Shown here piece by piece: positions 46,301-61,124 of a DNA stretch of 64,000 nucleotides; position 1 is the stretch's first letter; the number at the start of each line of letters is the position of its first letter. A program made the position numbers and the translations under genes. A model generated the notes under the pieces. The model had not been told where the DNA came from and ran no database searches. It saw only the letters and a program-made list of their open reading frames with translations. Source of the DNA: Closterium sp. Naga37s-1 (taxonomy: Eukaryota; Streptophyta; Zygnematophyceae; Desmidiales; Closteriaceae); contig CANJKZ010001037.1 of assembly GCA_947471745.1 (NCBI GenBank), positions 1-64,000 on the forward strand. Reading direction: 5' to 3'.

Positions 46301-49300
46301 ACTGCTGATCAACTGGAAGCTCTACGACAACAGGGTATGGCATTGGGTGCTTGCTTTCTTTGATGAGTAGTTCATTTTGTTGACTCGAGATTCAACTCTG
46401 TTTGGGCTGGTGGGTGCGTGCCTGTCGGAACTGCTGATCAACTGGAAGCTCTACGACAACAGGGTATGGCATTGGGTGCTTGCTTTCTTTGATGAGTAGT
46501 TCATTTTGTTGACTCGAGATTCAACTCTGTTTTGGGCTGGTGGGTGCGTGCCTGTCGGAACTGCTGATCAACTGGAAGCTCTACGAGAACAGGGTATGGC
46601 ATTGGGTGCTTGCTTTCTTTGATGAGTAGTTCATTTTGTTGACTCGAGATTCAACTCTGTTTGGGCTGGTGGGTGCGTGCCTGTCGGAACTGCTGATCAA
46701 CTGGAAGCTCTACGAGAACAGGGTATGGCATTGGGTGCTTGCTTTCTTTGATGAGTAGTTCATTTTGTTGACTCGAGATTCAACTCTGTTTGGGCTGGTG
46801 GGTGCATGCCTGTCGGAACTGCTGATCAACTGGAAGCTCTACGACAACAGGGTATGGCATTGGGTGCTTGCTTTCTTTGATGAGTAGTTCATTTTGTTGA
46901 CTCGAGATTCAACTCTGTTTGGGCTGGTGGGTGCGTGCCTGTCGGAACTGCTGATCAACTGGAAGCTCTACGACAACAGGGTATGGCATTGGGTGCTTGC
47001 TTTCTTTGATGAGTAGTTCATTTTGTTGACTCGAGATTCAACTCTGTTTGGGCTGGTGGGTGCGTGCCTGTCGGAACTGCTGATCAACTGGAAGCTCTAC
47101 GACAACAGGGTATGGCATTGGGTGCTTGCTTTCTTTGATGAGTAGTTCATTTTGTTGACTCGAGATTCAACTCTGTTTGGGCTGGTGGGTGCGTGCCTGT
47201 CGGAACTGCTGATCAACTGGAAGCTCTACGACAACAGGGTATGGCATTGGGTGCTTGCTTTCTTTGATGAGTAGTTCATTTTGTTGACTCGAGATTCAAC
47301 TCTGTTTGGGCTGGTGGGTGCGTGCCTGTCGGAACTGCTGATCAACTGGAAGCTCTACGAGAACAGGGTATGGCATTGGGTGCTTGCTTTCTTTGATGAG
47401 TAGTTCATTTTGTTGACTCGAGATTCAACTCTGTTTGGGCTGGTGGGTGCATGCCTGTCGGAACTGCTGATCAACTGGAAGCTCTACGACAACAGGGTAT
47501 GGCATTGGGTGCTTGCTTTCTTTGATGAGTAGTTCATTTTGTTGACTCGAGATTCAACTCTGTTTGGGCTGGTGGGTGCGTGCCTGTCGGAACTGCTGAT
47601 CAACTGGAAGCTCTACGACAACAGGGTATGGCATTGGGTGCTTGCTTTCTTTGATGAGTAGTTCATTTTGTTGACTCGAGATTCAACTCTGTTTGGGCTG
47701 GTGGGTGCGTGCCTGTCGGAACTGCTGATCAACTGGAAGCTCTACGACAACAGGGTATGGCATTGGGTGCTTGCTTTCTTTGATGAGTAGTTCATTTTGT
47801 TGACTCGAGATTCAACTCTGTTTGGGCTGGTGGGTGCGTGCCTGTCGGAACTGCTGATCAACTGGAAGCTCTACGAGAACAGGGTATGGCATTGGGTGCT
47901 TGCTTTCTTTGATGAGTAGTTCATTTTGTTGACTCGAGATTCAACTCTGTTTGGGCTGGTGGGTGCGTGCCTGTCGGAACTGCTGATCAACTGGAAGCTC
48001 TACGACAACAGGGTATGGCATTGGGTGCTTGCTTTCTTTGATGAGTAGTTCATTTTGTTGACTCGAGATTCAACTCTGTTTGGGCTGGTGGGTGCGTGCC
48101 TGTCGGAACTGCTGATCAACTGGAAGCTCTACGACAACAGGGTATGGCATTGGGTGCTTGCTTTCTTTGATGAGTAGTTCATTTTGTTGACTCGAGATTC
48201 AACTCTGTTTGGGCTGGTGGGTGCGTGCCTGTCGGAACTGCTGATCAACTGGAAGCTCTACGACAACAGGGTATGGCATTGGGTGCTTGCTTTCTTTGAT
48301 GAGTAGTTCATTTTGTTGACTCAAGATTCAACTCTGTTTGGGCTGGTGGGTGCGTGCCTGTCGGAACTGCTGATCAACTGGAAGCTCTACGAGAACAGGG
48401 TATGGCATTGGGTGCTTGCTTTCTTTGATGAGTAGTTCATTTTGTTGACTCGAGATTCAACTCTGTTTGGGCTGGTGGGTGCATGCCTGTCGGAACTGCT
48501 GATCAACTGGAAGCTCTACGACAACAGGGTATGGCATTGGGTGCTTGCTTTCTTTGATGAGTAGTTCATTTTGTTGACTCGAGATTCAACTCTGTTTGGG
48601 CTGGTGGGTGCGTGCCTGTCGGAACTGCTGATCAACTGGAAGCTCTACGACAACAGGGTATGGCATTGGGTGCTTGCTTTCTTTGATGAGTAGTTCATTT
48701 TGTTGACTCGAGATTCAACTCTGTTTGGGCTGGTGGGTGCGTGCCTGTCGGAACTGCTGATCAACTGGAAGCTCTACGACAACAGGGTATGGCATTGGGT
48801 GCTTGCTTTCTTTGATGAGTAGTTCATTTTGTTGACTCGAGATTCAACTCTGTTTGGGCTGGTGGGTGCGTGCCTGTCGGAACTGCTGATCAACTGGAAG
48901 CTCTACGAGAACAGGGTATGGCATTGGGTGCTTGCTTTCTTTGATGAGTAGTTCATTTTGTTGACTCGAGATTCAACTCTGTTTGGGCTGGTGGGTGCGT
49001 GCCTGTCGGAACTGCTGATCAACTGGAAGCTCTACGACAACAGGGTATGGCATTGGGTGCTTGCTTTCTTTGATGAGTAGTTCATTTTGTTGACTCGAGA
49101 TTCAACTCTGTTTGGGCTGGTGGGTGCGTGCCTGTCGGAACTGCTGATCAACTGGAAGCTCTACGACAACAGGGTATGGCATTGGGTGCTTGCTTTCTTT
49201 GATGAGTAGTTCATTTTGTTGACTCGAGATTCAACTCTGTTTGGGCTGGTGGGTGCGTGCCTGTCGGAACTGCTGATCAACTGGAAGCTCTACGAGAACA

Positions 49301-52300
49301 GGGTATGGCATTGGGTGCTTGCTTTCTTTGATGAGTAGTTCACTTTGTTGACTCGAGATTCAACTCTGTTTGGGCTGGTGGGTGCGTGCCTGTCGGAACT
49401 GCTGATCAACTGGAAGCTCTACGACAACAGGGTATGGCATTGGGTGCTTGCTTTCTTTGATGAGTAGTTCATTTTGTTGACTCGAGATTCAACTCTGTTT
49501 GGGCTGGTGGGTGCGTGCCTGTCGGAACTGCTGATCAACTGGAAGCTCTACGAGAACAGGGTATGGCATTGGGTGCTTGCTTTCTTTGATTAGTAGTTCA
49601 TTTTGTTGACTCGAGATTCAACTCTGTTTGGGCTGGTGGGTGCGTGCCTGTCGGAACTGCTGATCAACTGGAAGCTCTACGACAACAGGGTATGGCATTG
49701 GGTGCTTGCTTTCTTTGATGAGTAGTTCATTTTGTTGACTCGAGATTCAACTCTGTTTGGGCTGGTGGGTGCGTGCCTGTCGGAACTGCTGATCAACTGG
49801 ACGCTCTACGACAACAGGGTATGGCATTGGGTGCTTGCTTTCTTTGATGAGTAGTTCATTTTGTTGACTCGAGATTCAACTCTGTTTGGGCTGGTGGGTG
49901 CGTGCCTGTCGGAACTGCTGATCAACTGGAAGCTCTACGAGAACAGGGTATGGCATTGGGTGCTTGCTTTCTTTGATGAGTAGTTCATTTTGTTGACTCG
50001 AGATTCAACTCTGTTTGGGCTGGTGGGTGCGTGCCTGTCGGAACTGCTGATCAACTGGAAGCTCTACGAGAACAGGGTATGGCATTGGGTGCTTGCTTTC
50101 TTTGATGAGTAGTTCATTTTGTTGACTCGAGATTCAACTCTGTTTGGGCTGGTGGGTGCGTGCCTGTCGGAACTGCTGATCAACTGGAAGCTCTACGACA
50201 ACAGGGTATGGCATTGGGTGCTTGCTTTCTTTGATGAGTAGTTCATTTTGTTGACTCGAGATTCAACTCTGTTTGGGCTGGTGGGTGCGTGCCTGTCGGA
50301 ACTGCTGATCAACTGGAAGCTCTACGACAACAGGGTATGGCATTGGGTGCTTGCTTTCTTTGATGAGTAGTTCATTTTGTTGACTCGAGATTCAACTCTG
50401 TTTGGGCTGGTGGGTGCGTGCCTGTCGGAACTGCTGATCAACTGGAAGCTCTACGACAACAGGGTATGGCATTGGGTGCTTGCTTTCTTTGATGAGTAGT
50501 TCATTTTGTTGACTCGAGATTCAACTCTGTTTGGGCTGGTGGGTGCGTGCCTGTCGGAACTGCTGATCAACTGGAAGCTCTACGAGAACAGGGTATGGCA
50601 TTGGGTGCTTGCTTTCTTTGATGAGTAGTTCATTTTGTTGACTCGAGATTCAACTCTGTTTGGGCTGGTGGGTGCATGCCTGTCGGAACTGCTGATCAAC
50701 TGGAAGCTCTACGACAACAGGGTATGGCATTGGGTGCTTGCTTTCTTTGATGAGTAGTTCATTTTGTTGACTCGAGATTCAACTCTGTTTGGGCTGGTGG
50801 GTGCGTGCCTGTCGGAACTGCTGATCAACTGGAAGCTCTACGACAACAGGGTATGGCATTGGGTGCTTGCTTTCTTTGATGAGTAGTTCATTTTGTTGAC
50901 TCGAGATTCAACTCTGTTTGGGCTGGTGGGTGCGTGCCTGTCGGAACTGCTGATCAACTGGAAGCTCTACGACAACAGGGTATGGCATTGGGTGCTTGCT
51001 TTCTTTGATGAGTAGTTCATTTTGTTGACTCGAGATTCAACTCTGTTTGGGCTGGTGGGTGCGTGCCTGTCGGAACTGCTGATCAACTGGAAGCTCTACG
51101 AGAACAGGGTATGGCATTGGGTGCTTGCTTTCTTTGATGAGTAGTTCATTTTGTTGACTCGAGATTCAACTCTGTTTGGGCTGGTGGGTGCGTGCCTGTC
51201 GGAACTGCTGATCAACTGGAAGCTCTACGACAACAGGGTATGGCATTGGGTGCTTGCTTTCTTTGATGAGTAGTTCATTTTGTTGACTCGAGATTCAACT
51301 CTGTTTGGGCTGGTGGGTGCGTGCCTGTCGGAACTGCTGATCAACTGGAAGCTCTACGACAACAGCGTATGGCATTGGGTGCTTGCTTTCTTTGATGAGT
51401 AGTTCATTTTGTTGACTCGAGATTCAACTCTGTTTGGGCTGGTGGGTGCGTGCCTGTCGGAACTGCTGATCAACTGGAAGCTCTACGAGAACAGGGTATG
51501 GCATTGGGTGCTTGCTTTCTTTGATGAGTAGTTCACTTTGTTGACTCGAGATTCAACTCTGTTTGGGCTGGTGGGTGCGTGCCTGTCGGAACTGCTGATC
51601 AACTGGAAGCTCTACGACAACAGGGTATGGCATTGGGTGCTTGCTTTCTTTGATGAGTAGTTCATTTTGTTGACTCGAGATTCAACTCTGTTTGGGCTGG
51701 TGGGTGCGTGCCTGTCGGAACTGCTGATCAACTGGAAGCTCTACGACAACAGGGTATGGCATTGGGTGCTTGCTTTCTTTGATGAGTAGTTCATTTTGTT
51801 GACTCGAGATTCAACTCTGTTTGGGCTGGTGGGTGCGTGCCTGTCGGAACTGCTGATCAACTGGAAGCTCTACGACAACAGGGTATGGCATTGGGTGCTT
51901 GCTTTCTTTGATGAGTAGTTCATTTTGTTGACTCGAGATTCAACTCTGTTTGGGCTGGTGGATGCGTGCCTGTCGGAACTGCTGATCAACTGGAAGCTCT
52001 ACGACAACAGGGTATGGCATTGGGTGCTTGCTTTCTTTGATGAGTAGTTCATTTTGTTGACTCGAGATTCAACTCTGTTTGGGCTGGTGGGTGCGTGCCT
52101 GTCGGAACTGCTGATCAACTGGAAGCTCTACGACAACAGGGTATGGCATTGGGTGCTTGCTTTCTTTGATGAGTAGTTCATTTTGTTGACTCGAGATTCA
52201 ACTCTGTTTGGGCTGGTGGGTGCGTGCCTGTCGGAACTGCTGATCAACTGGAAGCTCTACGACAACAGGGTATGGCATTGGGTGCTTGCTTTCTTTGATG

Positions 52301-55300
52301 AGTAGTTCATTTTGTTGACTCGAGATTCAACTCTGTTTGGGCTGGTGGGTGCATGCCTGTCGGAACTGCTGATCAACTGGAAGCTCTACGACAACAGGGT
52401 ATGGCATTGGGTGCTTGCTTTCTTTGATGAGTAGTTCATTTTGTTGACTCGAGATTCAACTCTGTTTGGGCTGGTGGGTGCGTGCCTGTCGGAACTGCTG
52501 ATCAACTGGAAGCTCTACGACAACAGGGTATGGCATTGGGTGCTTGCTTTCTTTGATGAGTAGTTCATTTTGTTGACTCGAGATTCAACTCTGTTTGGGC
52601 TGGTGGGTGCGTGCCTGTCGGAACTGCTGATCAACTGGAAGCTCTACGAGAACAGGGTATGGCATTGGGTGCTTGCTTTCTTTGATGAGTAGTTCATTTT
52701 GTTGACTCGAGATTCAACTCTGTTTGGGCTGGTGGGTGCGTGCCTGTCGGAACTGCTGATCAACTGGAAGCTCTACGACAACAGGGTATGGCATTGGGTG
52801 CTTGCTTTCTTTGATGAGTAGTTCATTTTGTTGACTCGAGATTCAACTCTGTTTGGGCTGGTGGGTGCGTGCCTGTCGGAACTGCTGATCAACTGGAAGC
52901 TCTACGACAACAGCGTATGGCATTGGGTGCTTGCTTTCTTTGATGAGTAGTTCATTTTGTTGACTCGAGATTCAACTCTGTTTGGGCTGGTGGGTGCGTG
53001 CCTGTCGGAACTGCTGATCAACTGGAAGCTCTACGAGAACAGGGTATGGCATTGGGTGCTTGCTTTCTTTGATGAGTAGTTCACTTTGTTGACTCGAGAT
53101 TCAACTCTGTTTGGGCTGGTGGGTGCGTGCCTGTCGGAACTGCTGATCAACTGGAAGCTCTACGACAACAGGGTATGGCATTGGGTGCTTGCTTTCTTTG
53201 ATGAGTAGTTCATTTTGTTGACTCGAGATTCAACTCTGTTTGGGCTGGTGGGTGCGTGCCTGTCGGAACTGCTGATCAACTGGAAGCTCTACGACAACAG
53301 GGTATGGCATTGGGTGCTTGCTTTCTTTGATGAGTAGTTCATTTTGTTGACTCGAGATTCAACTCTGTTTGGGCTGGTGGGTGCGTGCCTGTCGGAACTG
53401 CTGATCAACTGGAAGCTCTACGACAACAGGGTATGGCATTGGGTGCTTGCTTTCTTTGATGAGTAGTTCATTTTGTTGACTCGAGATTCAACTCTGTTTG
53501 GGCTGGTGGGTGCGTGCCTGTCGGAACTGCTGATCAACTGGAAGCTCTACGACAACAGGGTATGGCATTGGGTGCTTGCTTTCTTTGATGAGTAGTTCAT
53601 TTTGTTGACTCGAGATTCAACTCTGTTTGGGCTGGTGGGTGCGTGCCTGTCGGAACTGCTGATCAACTGGAAGCTCTACGACAACAGGGTATGGCATTGG
53701 GTGCTTGCTTTCTTTGATGAGTAGTTCATTTTGTTGACTCGAGATTCAACTCTGTTTGGGCTGGTGGGTGCGTGCCTGTCGGAACTGCTGATCAACTGGA
53801 AGCTCTACGACAACAGGGTATGGCATTGGGTGCTTGCTTTCTTTGATGAGTAGTTCATTTTGTTGACTCGAGATTCAACTCTGTTTGGGCTGGTGGGTGC
53901 ATGCCTGTCGGAACTGCTGATCAACTGGAAGCTCTACGACAACAGGGTATGGCATTGGGTGCTTGCTTTCTTTGATGAGTAGTTCATTTTGTTGACTCGA
54001 GATTCAACTCTGTTTGGGCTGGTGGGTGCGTGCCTGTCGGAACTGCTGATCAACTGGAAGCTCTACGACAACAGGGTATGGCATTGGGTGCTTGCTTTCT
54101 TTGATGAGTAGTTCATTTTGTTGACTCGAGATTCAACTCTGTTTGGGCTGGTGGGTGCGTGCCTGTCGGAACTGCTGATCAACTGGAAGCTCTACGAGAA
54201 CAGGGTATGGCATTGGGTGCTTGCTTTCTTTGATGAGTAGTTCATTTTGTTGACTCGAGATTCAACTCTGTTTGGGCTGGTGGGTGCGTGCCTGTCGGAA
54301 CTGCTGATCAACTGGAAGCTCTACGACAACAGGGTATGGCATTGGGTGCTTGCTTTCTTTGATGAGTAGTTCATTTTGTTGACTCGAGATTCAACTCTGT
54401 TTGGGCTGGTGGGTGCGTGCCTGTCGGAACTGCTGATCAACTGGACGCTCTACGACAACAGGGTATGGCATTGGGTGCTTGCTTTCTTTGATGAGTAGTT
54501 CATTTTGTTGACTCGAGATTCAACTCTGTTTGGGCTGGTGGGTGCGTGCCTGTCGGAACTGCTGATCAACTGGAAGCTCTACGAGAACAGGGTATGGCAT
54601 TGGGTGCTTGCTTTCTTTGATGAGTAGTTCATTTTGTTGACTCGAGATTCAACTCTGTTTGGGCTGGTGGGTGCGTGCCTGTCGGAACTGCTGATCAACT
54701 GGAAGCTCTACGAGAACAGGGTATGGCATTGGGTGCTTGCTTTCTTTGATGAGTAGTTCATTTTGTTGACTCGAGATTCAACTCTGTTTGGGCTGGTGGG
54801 TGCGTGCCTGTCGGAACTGCTGATCAACTGGAAGCTCTACGACAACAGGGTATGGCATTGGGTGCTTGCTTTCTTTGATGAGTAGTTCATTTTGTTGACT
54901 CGAGATTCAACTCTGTTTGGGCTGGTGGGTGCGTGCCTGTCGGAACTGCTGATCAACTGGAAGCTCTACGAGAACAGGGTATGGCATTGGGTGCTTGCTT
55001 TCTTTGATGAGTAGTTCATTTTGTTGACTCGAGATTCAACTCTGTTTGGGCTGGTGGGTGCGTGCCTGTCGGAACTGCTGATCAACTGGAAGCTCTACGA
55101 CAACAGGGTATGGCATTGGGTGCTTGCTTTCTTTGATGAGTAGTTCATTTTGTTGACTCGAGATTCAACTCTGTTTGGGCTGGTGGGTGCGTGCCTGTCG
55201 GAACTGCTGATCAACTGGAAGCTCTACGAGAACAGGGTATGGCATTGGGTGCTTGCTTTCTTTGATGAGTAGTTCATTTTGTTGACTCGAGATTCAACTC

Positions 55301-58300
55301 TGTTTGGGCTGGTGGGTGCATGCCTGTCGGAACTGCTGATCAACTGGAAGCTCTACGACAACAGGGTATGGCATTGGGTGCTTGCTTTCTTTGATGAGTA
55401 GTTCATTTTGTTGACTCGAGATTCAACTCTGTTTGGGCTGGTGGGTGCGTGCCTGTCGGAACTGCTGATCAACTGGAAGCTCTACGACAACAGGGTATGG
55501 CATTGGGTGCTTGCTTTCTTTGATGAGTAGTTCATTTTGTTGACTCGAGATTCAACTCTGTTTGGGCTGGTGGGTGCGTGCCTGTCGGAACTGCTGATCA
55601 ACTGGAAGCTCTACGACAACAGGGTATGGCATTGGGTGCTTGCTTTCTTTGATGAGTAGTTCATTTTGTTGACTCGAGATTCAACTCTGTTTGGGCTGGT
55701 GGGTGCGTGCCTGTCGGAACTGCTGATCAACTGGAAGCTCTACGAGAACAGGGTATGGCATTGGGTGCTTGCTTTCTTTGATGAGTAGTTCATTTTGTTG
55801 ACTCGAGATTCAACTCTGTTTGGGCTGGTGGGTGCGTGCCTGTCGGAACTGCTGATCAACTGGAAGCTCTACGACAACAGGGTATGGCATTGGGTGCTTG
55901 CTTTCTTTGATGAGTAGTTCATTTTGTTGACTCGAGATTCAACTCTGTTTGGGCTGGTGGGTGCGTGCCTGTCGGAACTGCTGATCAACTGGAAGCTCTA
56001 CGACAACAGCGTATGGCATTGGGTGCTTGCTTTCTTTGATGAGTAGTTCATTTTGTTGACTCGAGATTCAACTCTGTTTGGGCTGGTGGGTGCGTGCCTG
56101 TCGGAACTGCTGATCAACTGGAAGCTCTACGAGAACAGGGTATGGCATTGGGTGCTTGCTTTCTTTGATGAGTAGTTCACTTTGTTGACTCGAGATTCAA
56201 CTCTGTTTGGGCTGGTGGGTGCGTGCCTGTCGGAACTGCTGATCAACTGGAAGCTCTACGACAACAGGGTATGGCATTGGGTGCTTGCTTTCTTTGATGA
56301 GTAGTTCAGTTTGTTGACTCGAGATTCAACTCTGTTTGGGCTGGTGGGTGCGTGCCTGTCGGAACTGCTGATCAACTGGAAGCTCTACGAGAACAGGGTA
56401 TGGCATTGGGTGCTTGCTTTCTTTGATTAGTAGTTCATTTTGTTGACTCGAGATTCAACTCTGTTTGGGCTGGTGGGTGCGTGCCTGTCGGAACTGCTGA
56501 TCAACTGGAAGCTCTACGACAACAGGGTATGGCATTGGGTGCTTGCTTTCTTTGATGAGTAGTTCATTTTGTTGACTCGAGATTCAACTCTGTTTGGGCT
56601 GGTGGGTGCGTGCCTGTCGGAACTGCTGATCAACTGGAAGCTCTACGAGAACAGGGTATGGCATTGGGTGCTTGCTTTCTTTGATGAGTAGTTCATTTTG
56701 TTGACTCGAGATTCAACTCTGTTTGGGCTGGTGGGTGCGTGCCTGTCGGAACTGCTGATCAACTGGAAGCTCTACGAGAACAGGGTATGGCATTGGGTGC
56801 TTGCTTTCTTTGATGAGTAGTTCATTTTGTTGACTCGAGATTCAACTCTGTTTGGGCTGGTGGGTGCGTGCCTGTCGGAACTGCTGATCAACTGGAAGCT
56901 CTACGACAACAGGGTATGGCATTGGGTGCTTGCTTTCTTTGATGAGTAGTTCATTTTGTTGACTCGAGATTCAACTCTGTTTGGGCTGGTGGGTGCGTGC
57001 CTGTCGGAACTGCTGATCAACTGGAAGCTCTACGACAACAGGGTATGGCATTGGGTGCTTGCTTTCTTTGATGAGTAGTTCATTTTGTTGACTCGAGATT
57101 CAACTCTGTTTGGGCTGGTGGGTGCGTGCCTGTCGGAACTGCTGATCAACTGGAAGCTCTACGACAACAGGGTATGGCATTGGGTGCTTGCTTTCTTTGA
57201 TGAGTAGTTCATTTTGTTGACTCGAGATTCAACTCTGTTTGGGCTGGTGGGTGCGTGCCTGTCGGAACTGCTGATCAACTGGAAGCTCTACGAGAACAGG
57301 GTATGGCATTGGGTGCTTGCTTTCTTTGATGAGTAGTTCATTTTGTTGACTCGAGATTCAACTCTGTTTGGGCTGGTGGGTGCATGCCTGTCGGAACTGC
57401 TGATCAACTGGAAGCTCTACGACAACAGGGTATGGCATTGGGTGCTTGCTTTCTTTGATGAGTAGTTCATTTTGTTGACTCGAGATTCAACTCTGTTTGG
57501 GCTGGTGGGTGCGTGCCTGTCGGAACTGCTGATCAACTGGAAGCTCTACGACAACAGGGTATGGCATTGGGTGCTTGCTTTCTTTGATGAGTAGTTCATT
57601 TTGTTGACTCGAGATTCAACTCTGTTTGGGCTGGTGGGTGCGTGCCTGTCGGAACTGCTGATCAACTGGAAGCTCTACGACAACAGGGTATGGCATTGGG
57701 TGCTTGCTTTCTTTGATGAGTAGTTCATTTTGTTGACTCGAGATTCAACTCTGTTTGGGCTGGTGGGTGCGTGCCTGTCGGAACTGCTGATCAACTGGAA
57801 GCTCTACGAGAACAGGGTATGGCATTGGGTGCTTGCTTTCTTTGATGAGTAGTTCATTTTGTTGACTCGAGATTCAACTCTGTTTGGGCTGGTGGGTGCG
57901 TGCCTGTCGGAACTGCTGATCAACTGGAAGCTCTACGACAACAGGGTATGGCATTGGGTGCTTGCTTTCTTTGATGAGTAGTTCATTTTGTTGACTCGAG
58001 ATTCAACTCTGTTTGGGCTGGTGGGTGCGTGCCTGTCGGAACTGCTGATCAACTGGAAGCTCTACGACAACAGCGTATGGCATTGGGTGCTTGCTTTCTT
58101 TGATGAGTAGTTCATTTTGTTGACTCGAGATTCAACTCTGTTTGGGCTGGTGGGTGCGTGCCTGTCGGAACTGCTGATCAACTGGAAGCTCTACGAGAAC
58201 AGGGTATGGCATTGGGTGCTTGCTTTCTTTGATGAGTAGTTCACTTTGTTGACTCGAGATTCAACTCTGTTTGGGCTGGTGGGTGCGTGCCTGTCGGAAC

Positions 58301-60952
58301 TGCTGATCAACTGGAAGCTCTACGACAACAGGGTATGGCATTGGGTGCTTGCTTTCTTTGATGAGTAGTTCATTTTGTTGACTCGAGATTCAACTCTGTT
58401 TGGGCTGGTGGGTGCGTGCCTGTCGGAACTGCTGATCAACTGGAAGCTCTACGACAACAGGGTATGGCATTGGGTGCTTGCTTTCTTTGATGAGTAGTTC
58501 ATTTTGTTGACTCGAGATTCAACTCTGTTTGGGCTGGTGGGTGCGTGCCTGTCGGAACTGCTGATCAACTGGAAGCTCTACGACAACAGGGTATGGCATT
58601 GGGTGCTTGCTTTCTTTGATGAGTAGTTCATTTTGTTGACTCGAGATTCAACTCTGTTTGGGCTGGTGGGTGCGTGCCTGTCGGAACTGCTGATCAACTG
58701 GAAGCTCTACGACAACAGGGTATGGCATTGGGTGCTTGCTTTCTTTGATGAGTAGTTCATTTTGTTGACTCGAGATTCAACTCTGTTTGGGCTGGTGGGT
58801 GCGTGCCTGTCGGAACTGCTGATCAACTGGAAGCTCTACGACAACAGGGTATGGCATTGGGTGCTTGCTTTCTTTGATGAGTAGTTCATTTTGTTGACTC
58901 GAGATTCAACTCTGTTTGGGCTGGTGGGTGCGTGCCTGTCGGAACTGCTGATCAACTGGAAGCTCTACGACAACAGGGTATGGCATTGGGTGCTTGCTTT
59001 CTTTGATGAGTAGTTCATTTTGTTGACTCGAGATTCAACTCTGTTTGGGCTGGTGGGTGCATGCCTGTCGGAACTGCTGATCAACTGGAAGCTCTACGAC
59101 AACAGGGTATGGCATTGGGTGCTTGCTTTCTTTGATGAGTAGTTCATTTTGTTGACTCGAGATTCAACTCTGTTTGGGCTGGTGGGTGCGTGCCTGTCGG
59201 AACTGCTGATCAACTGGAAGCTCTACGACAACAGGGTATGGCATTGGGTGCTTGCTTTCTTTGATGAGTAGTTCATTTTGTTGACTCGAGATTCAACTCT
59301 GTTTGGGCTGGTGGGTGCGTGCCTGTCGGAACTGCTGATCAACTGGAAGCTCTACGAGAACAGGGTATGGCATTGGGTGCTTGCTTTCTTTGATGAGTAG
59401 TTCATTTTGTTGACTCGAGATTCAACTCTGTTTGGGCTGGTGGGTGCGTGCCTGTCGGAACTGCTGATCAACTGGAAGCTCTACGACAACAGGGTATGGC
59501 ATTGGGTGCTTGCTTTCTTTGATGAGTAGTTCATTTTGTTGACTCGAGATTCAACTCTGTTTGGGCTGGTGGGTGCGTGCCTGTCGGAACTGCTGATCAA
59601 CTGGAAGCTCTACGACAACAGCGTATGGCATTGGGTGCTTGCTTTCTTTGATGAGTAGTTCATTTTGTTGACTCGAGATTCAACTCTGTTTGGGCTGGTG
59701 GGTGCGTGCCTGTCGGAACTGCTGATCAACTGGAAGCTCTACGAGAACAGGGTATGGCATTGGGTGCTTGCTTTCTTTGATGAGTAGTTCACTTTGTTGA
59801 CTCGAGATTCAACTCTGTTTGGGCTGGTGGGTGCGTGCCTGTCGGAACTGCTGATCAACTGGAAGCTCTACGACAACAGGGTATGGCATTGGGTGCTTGC
59901 TTTCTTTGATGAGTAGTTCATTTTGTTGACTCGAGATTCAACTCTGTTTGGGCTGGTGGGTGCGTGCCTGTCGGAACTGCTGATCAACTGGAAGCTCTAC
60001 GACAACAGGGTATGGCATTGGGTGCTTGCTTTCTTTGATGAGTAGTTCATTTTGTTGACTCGAGATTCAACTCTGTTTGGGCTGGTGGGTGCGTGCCTGT
60101 CGGAACTGCTGATCAACTGGAAGCTCTACGACAACAGGGTATGGCATTGGGTGCTTGCTTTCTTTGATGAGTAGTTCATTTTGTTGACTCGAGATTCAAC
60201 TCTGTTTGGGCTGGTGGGTGCGTGCCTGTCGGAACTGCTGATCAACTGGAAGCTCTACGACAACAGGGTATGGCATTGGGTGCTTGCTTTCTTTGATGAG
60301 TAGTTCATTTTGTTGACTCGAGATTCAACTCTGTTTGGGCTGGTGGGTGCGTGCCTGTCGGAACTGCTGATCAACTGGAAGCTCTACGACAACAGGGTAT
60401 GGCATTGGGTGCTTGCTTTCTTTGATGAGTAGTTCATTTTGTTGACTCGAGATTCAACTCTGTTTGGGCTGGTGGGTGCGTGCCTGTCGGAACTGCTGAT
60501 CAACTGGAAGCTCTACGACAACAGGGTATGGCATTGGGTGCTTGCTTTCTTTGATGAGTAGTTCATTTTGTTGACTCGAGATTCAACTCTGTTTGGGCTG
60601 GTGGGTGCATGCCTGTCGGAACTGCTGATCAACTGGAAGCTCTACGACAACAGGGTATGGCATTGGGTGCTTGCTTTCTTTGATGAGTAGTTCATTTTGT
60701 TGACTCGAGATTCAACTCTGTTTGGGCTGGTGGGTGCGTGCCTGTCGGAACTGCTGATCAACTGGAAGCTCTACGACAACAGGGTATGGCATTGGGTGCT
60801 TGCTTTCTTTGATGAGTAGTTCATTTTGTTGACTCGAGATTCAACTCTGTTTGGGCTGGTGGGTGCGTGCCTGTCGGAACTGCTGATCAACTGGAAGCTC
60901 TACGAGAACAGGGTATGGCATTGGGTGCTTGCTTTCTTTGATGAGTAGTTCA
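37305..60952 (+). repeat. 129-bp tandem array 3, about 183 units
   Basis: The longest array, 23.6 kb. Same exon 4 plus donor unit as array 1. Almost free of indels (one extra T near 46531). It has higher-order structure: a block with three cagcgtatgg units and then gttggaacttctg occurs at about 40010-40370 and again 9 units later at about 41170-41530. The rare ttcactttg variant recurs at 49339, 51532, 53080, 56176, 58240 and 59788, spacings of 17, 12, 24, 16 and 12 units. At 42950 the array contains a unit with the exon 4 spelling (aaatgg...tatgac). Confidence 0.97.
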
Positions 60953-61124
60953 TTTGTTTAGGCGAGCTGCACTCTAGAAAAAATCTTTGGCAAGTGATAG
61001 TCAGTAGTAAAAAGTTTGACCCTGTTAAAAACCAAGAATCTGAAAACCGAACTCTTATTCCACTATAGGATTAAAACGCGAACATGTTTCGGTCGACTGG
61101 GACAGGCCCCAAGTCAAGCCTTCA
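60953..61124. repeat. Left inverted terminal repeat of element 3
   Basis: Counterpart of 16751-16922; retains the CTGATGA and GAAAC boxes on the minus strand. Confidence 0.9.

Noticed and set aside
9088..60952. CRISPR-like or phage-type repeat arrays
   Set aside because: There are no unique spacers; the whole 129-bp unit repeats head to tail, and the context is an intron-split eukaryotic gene.
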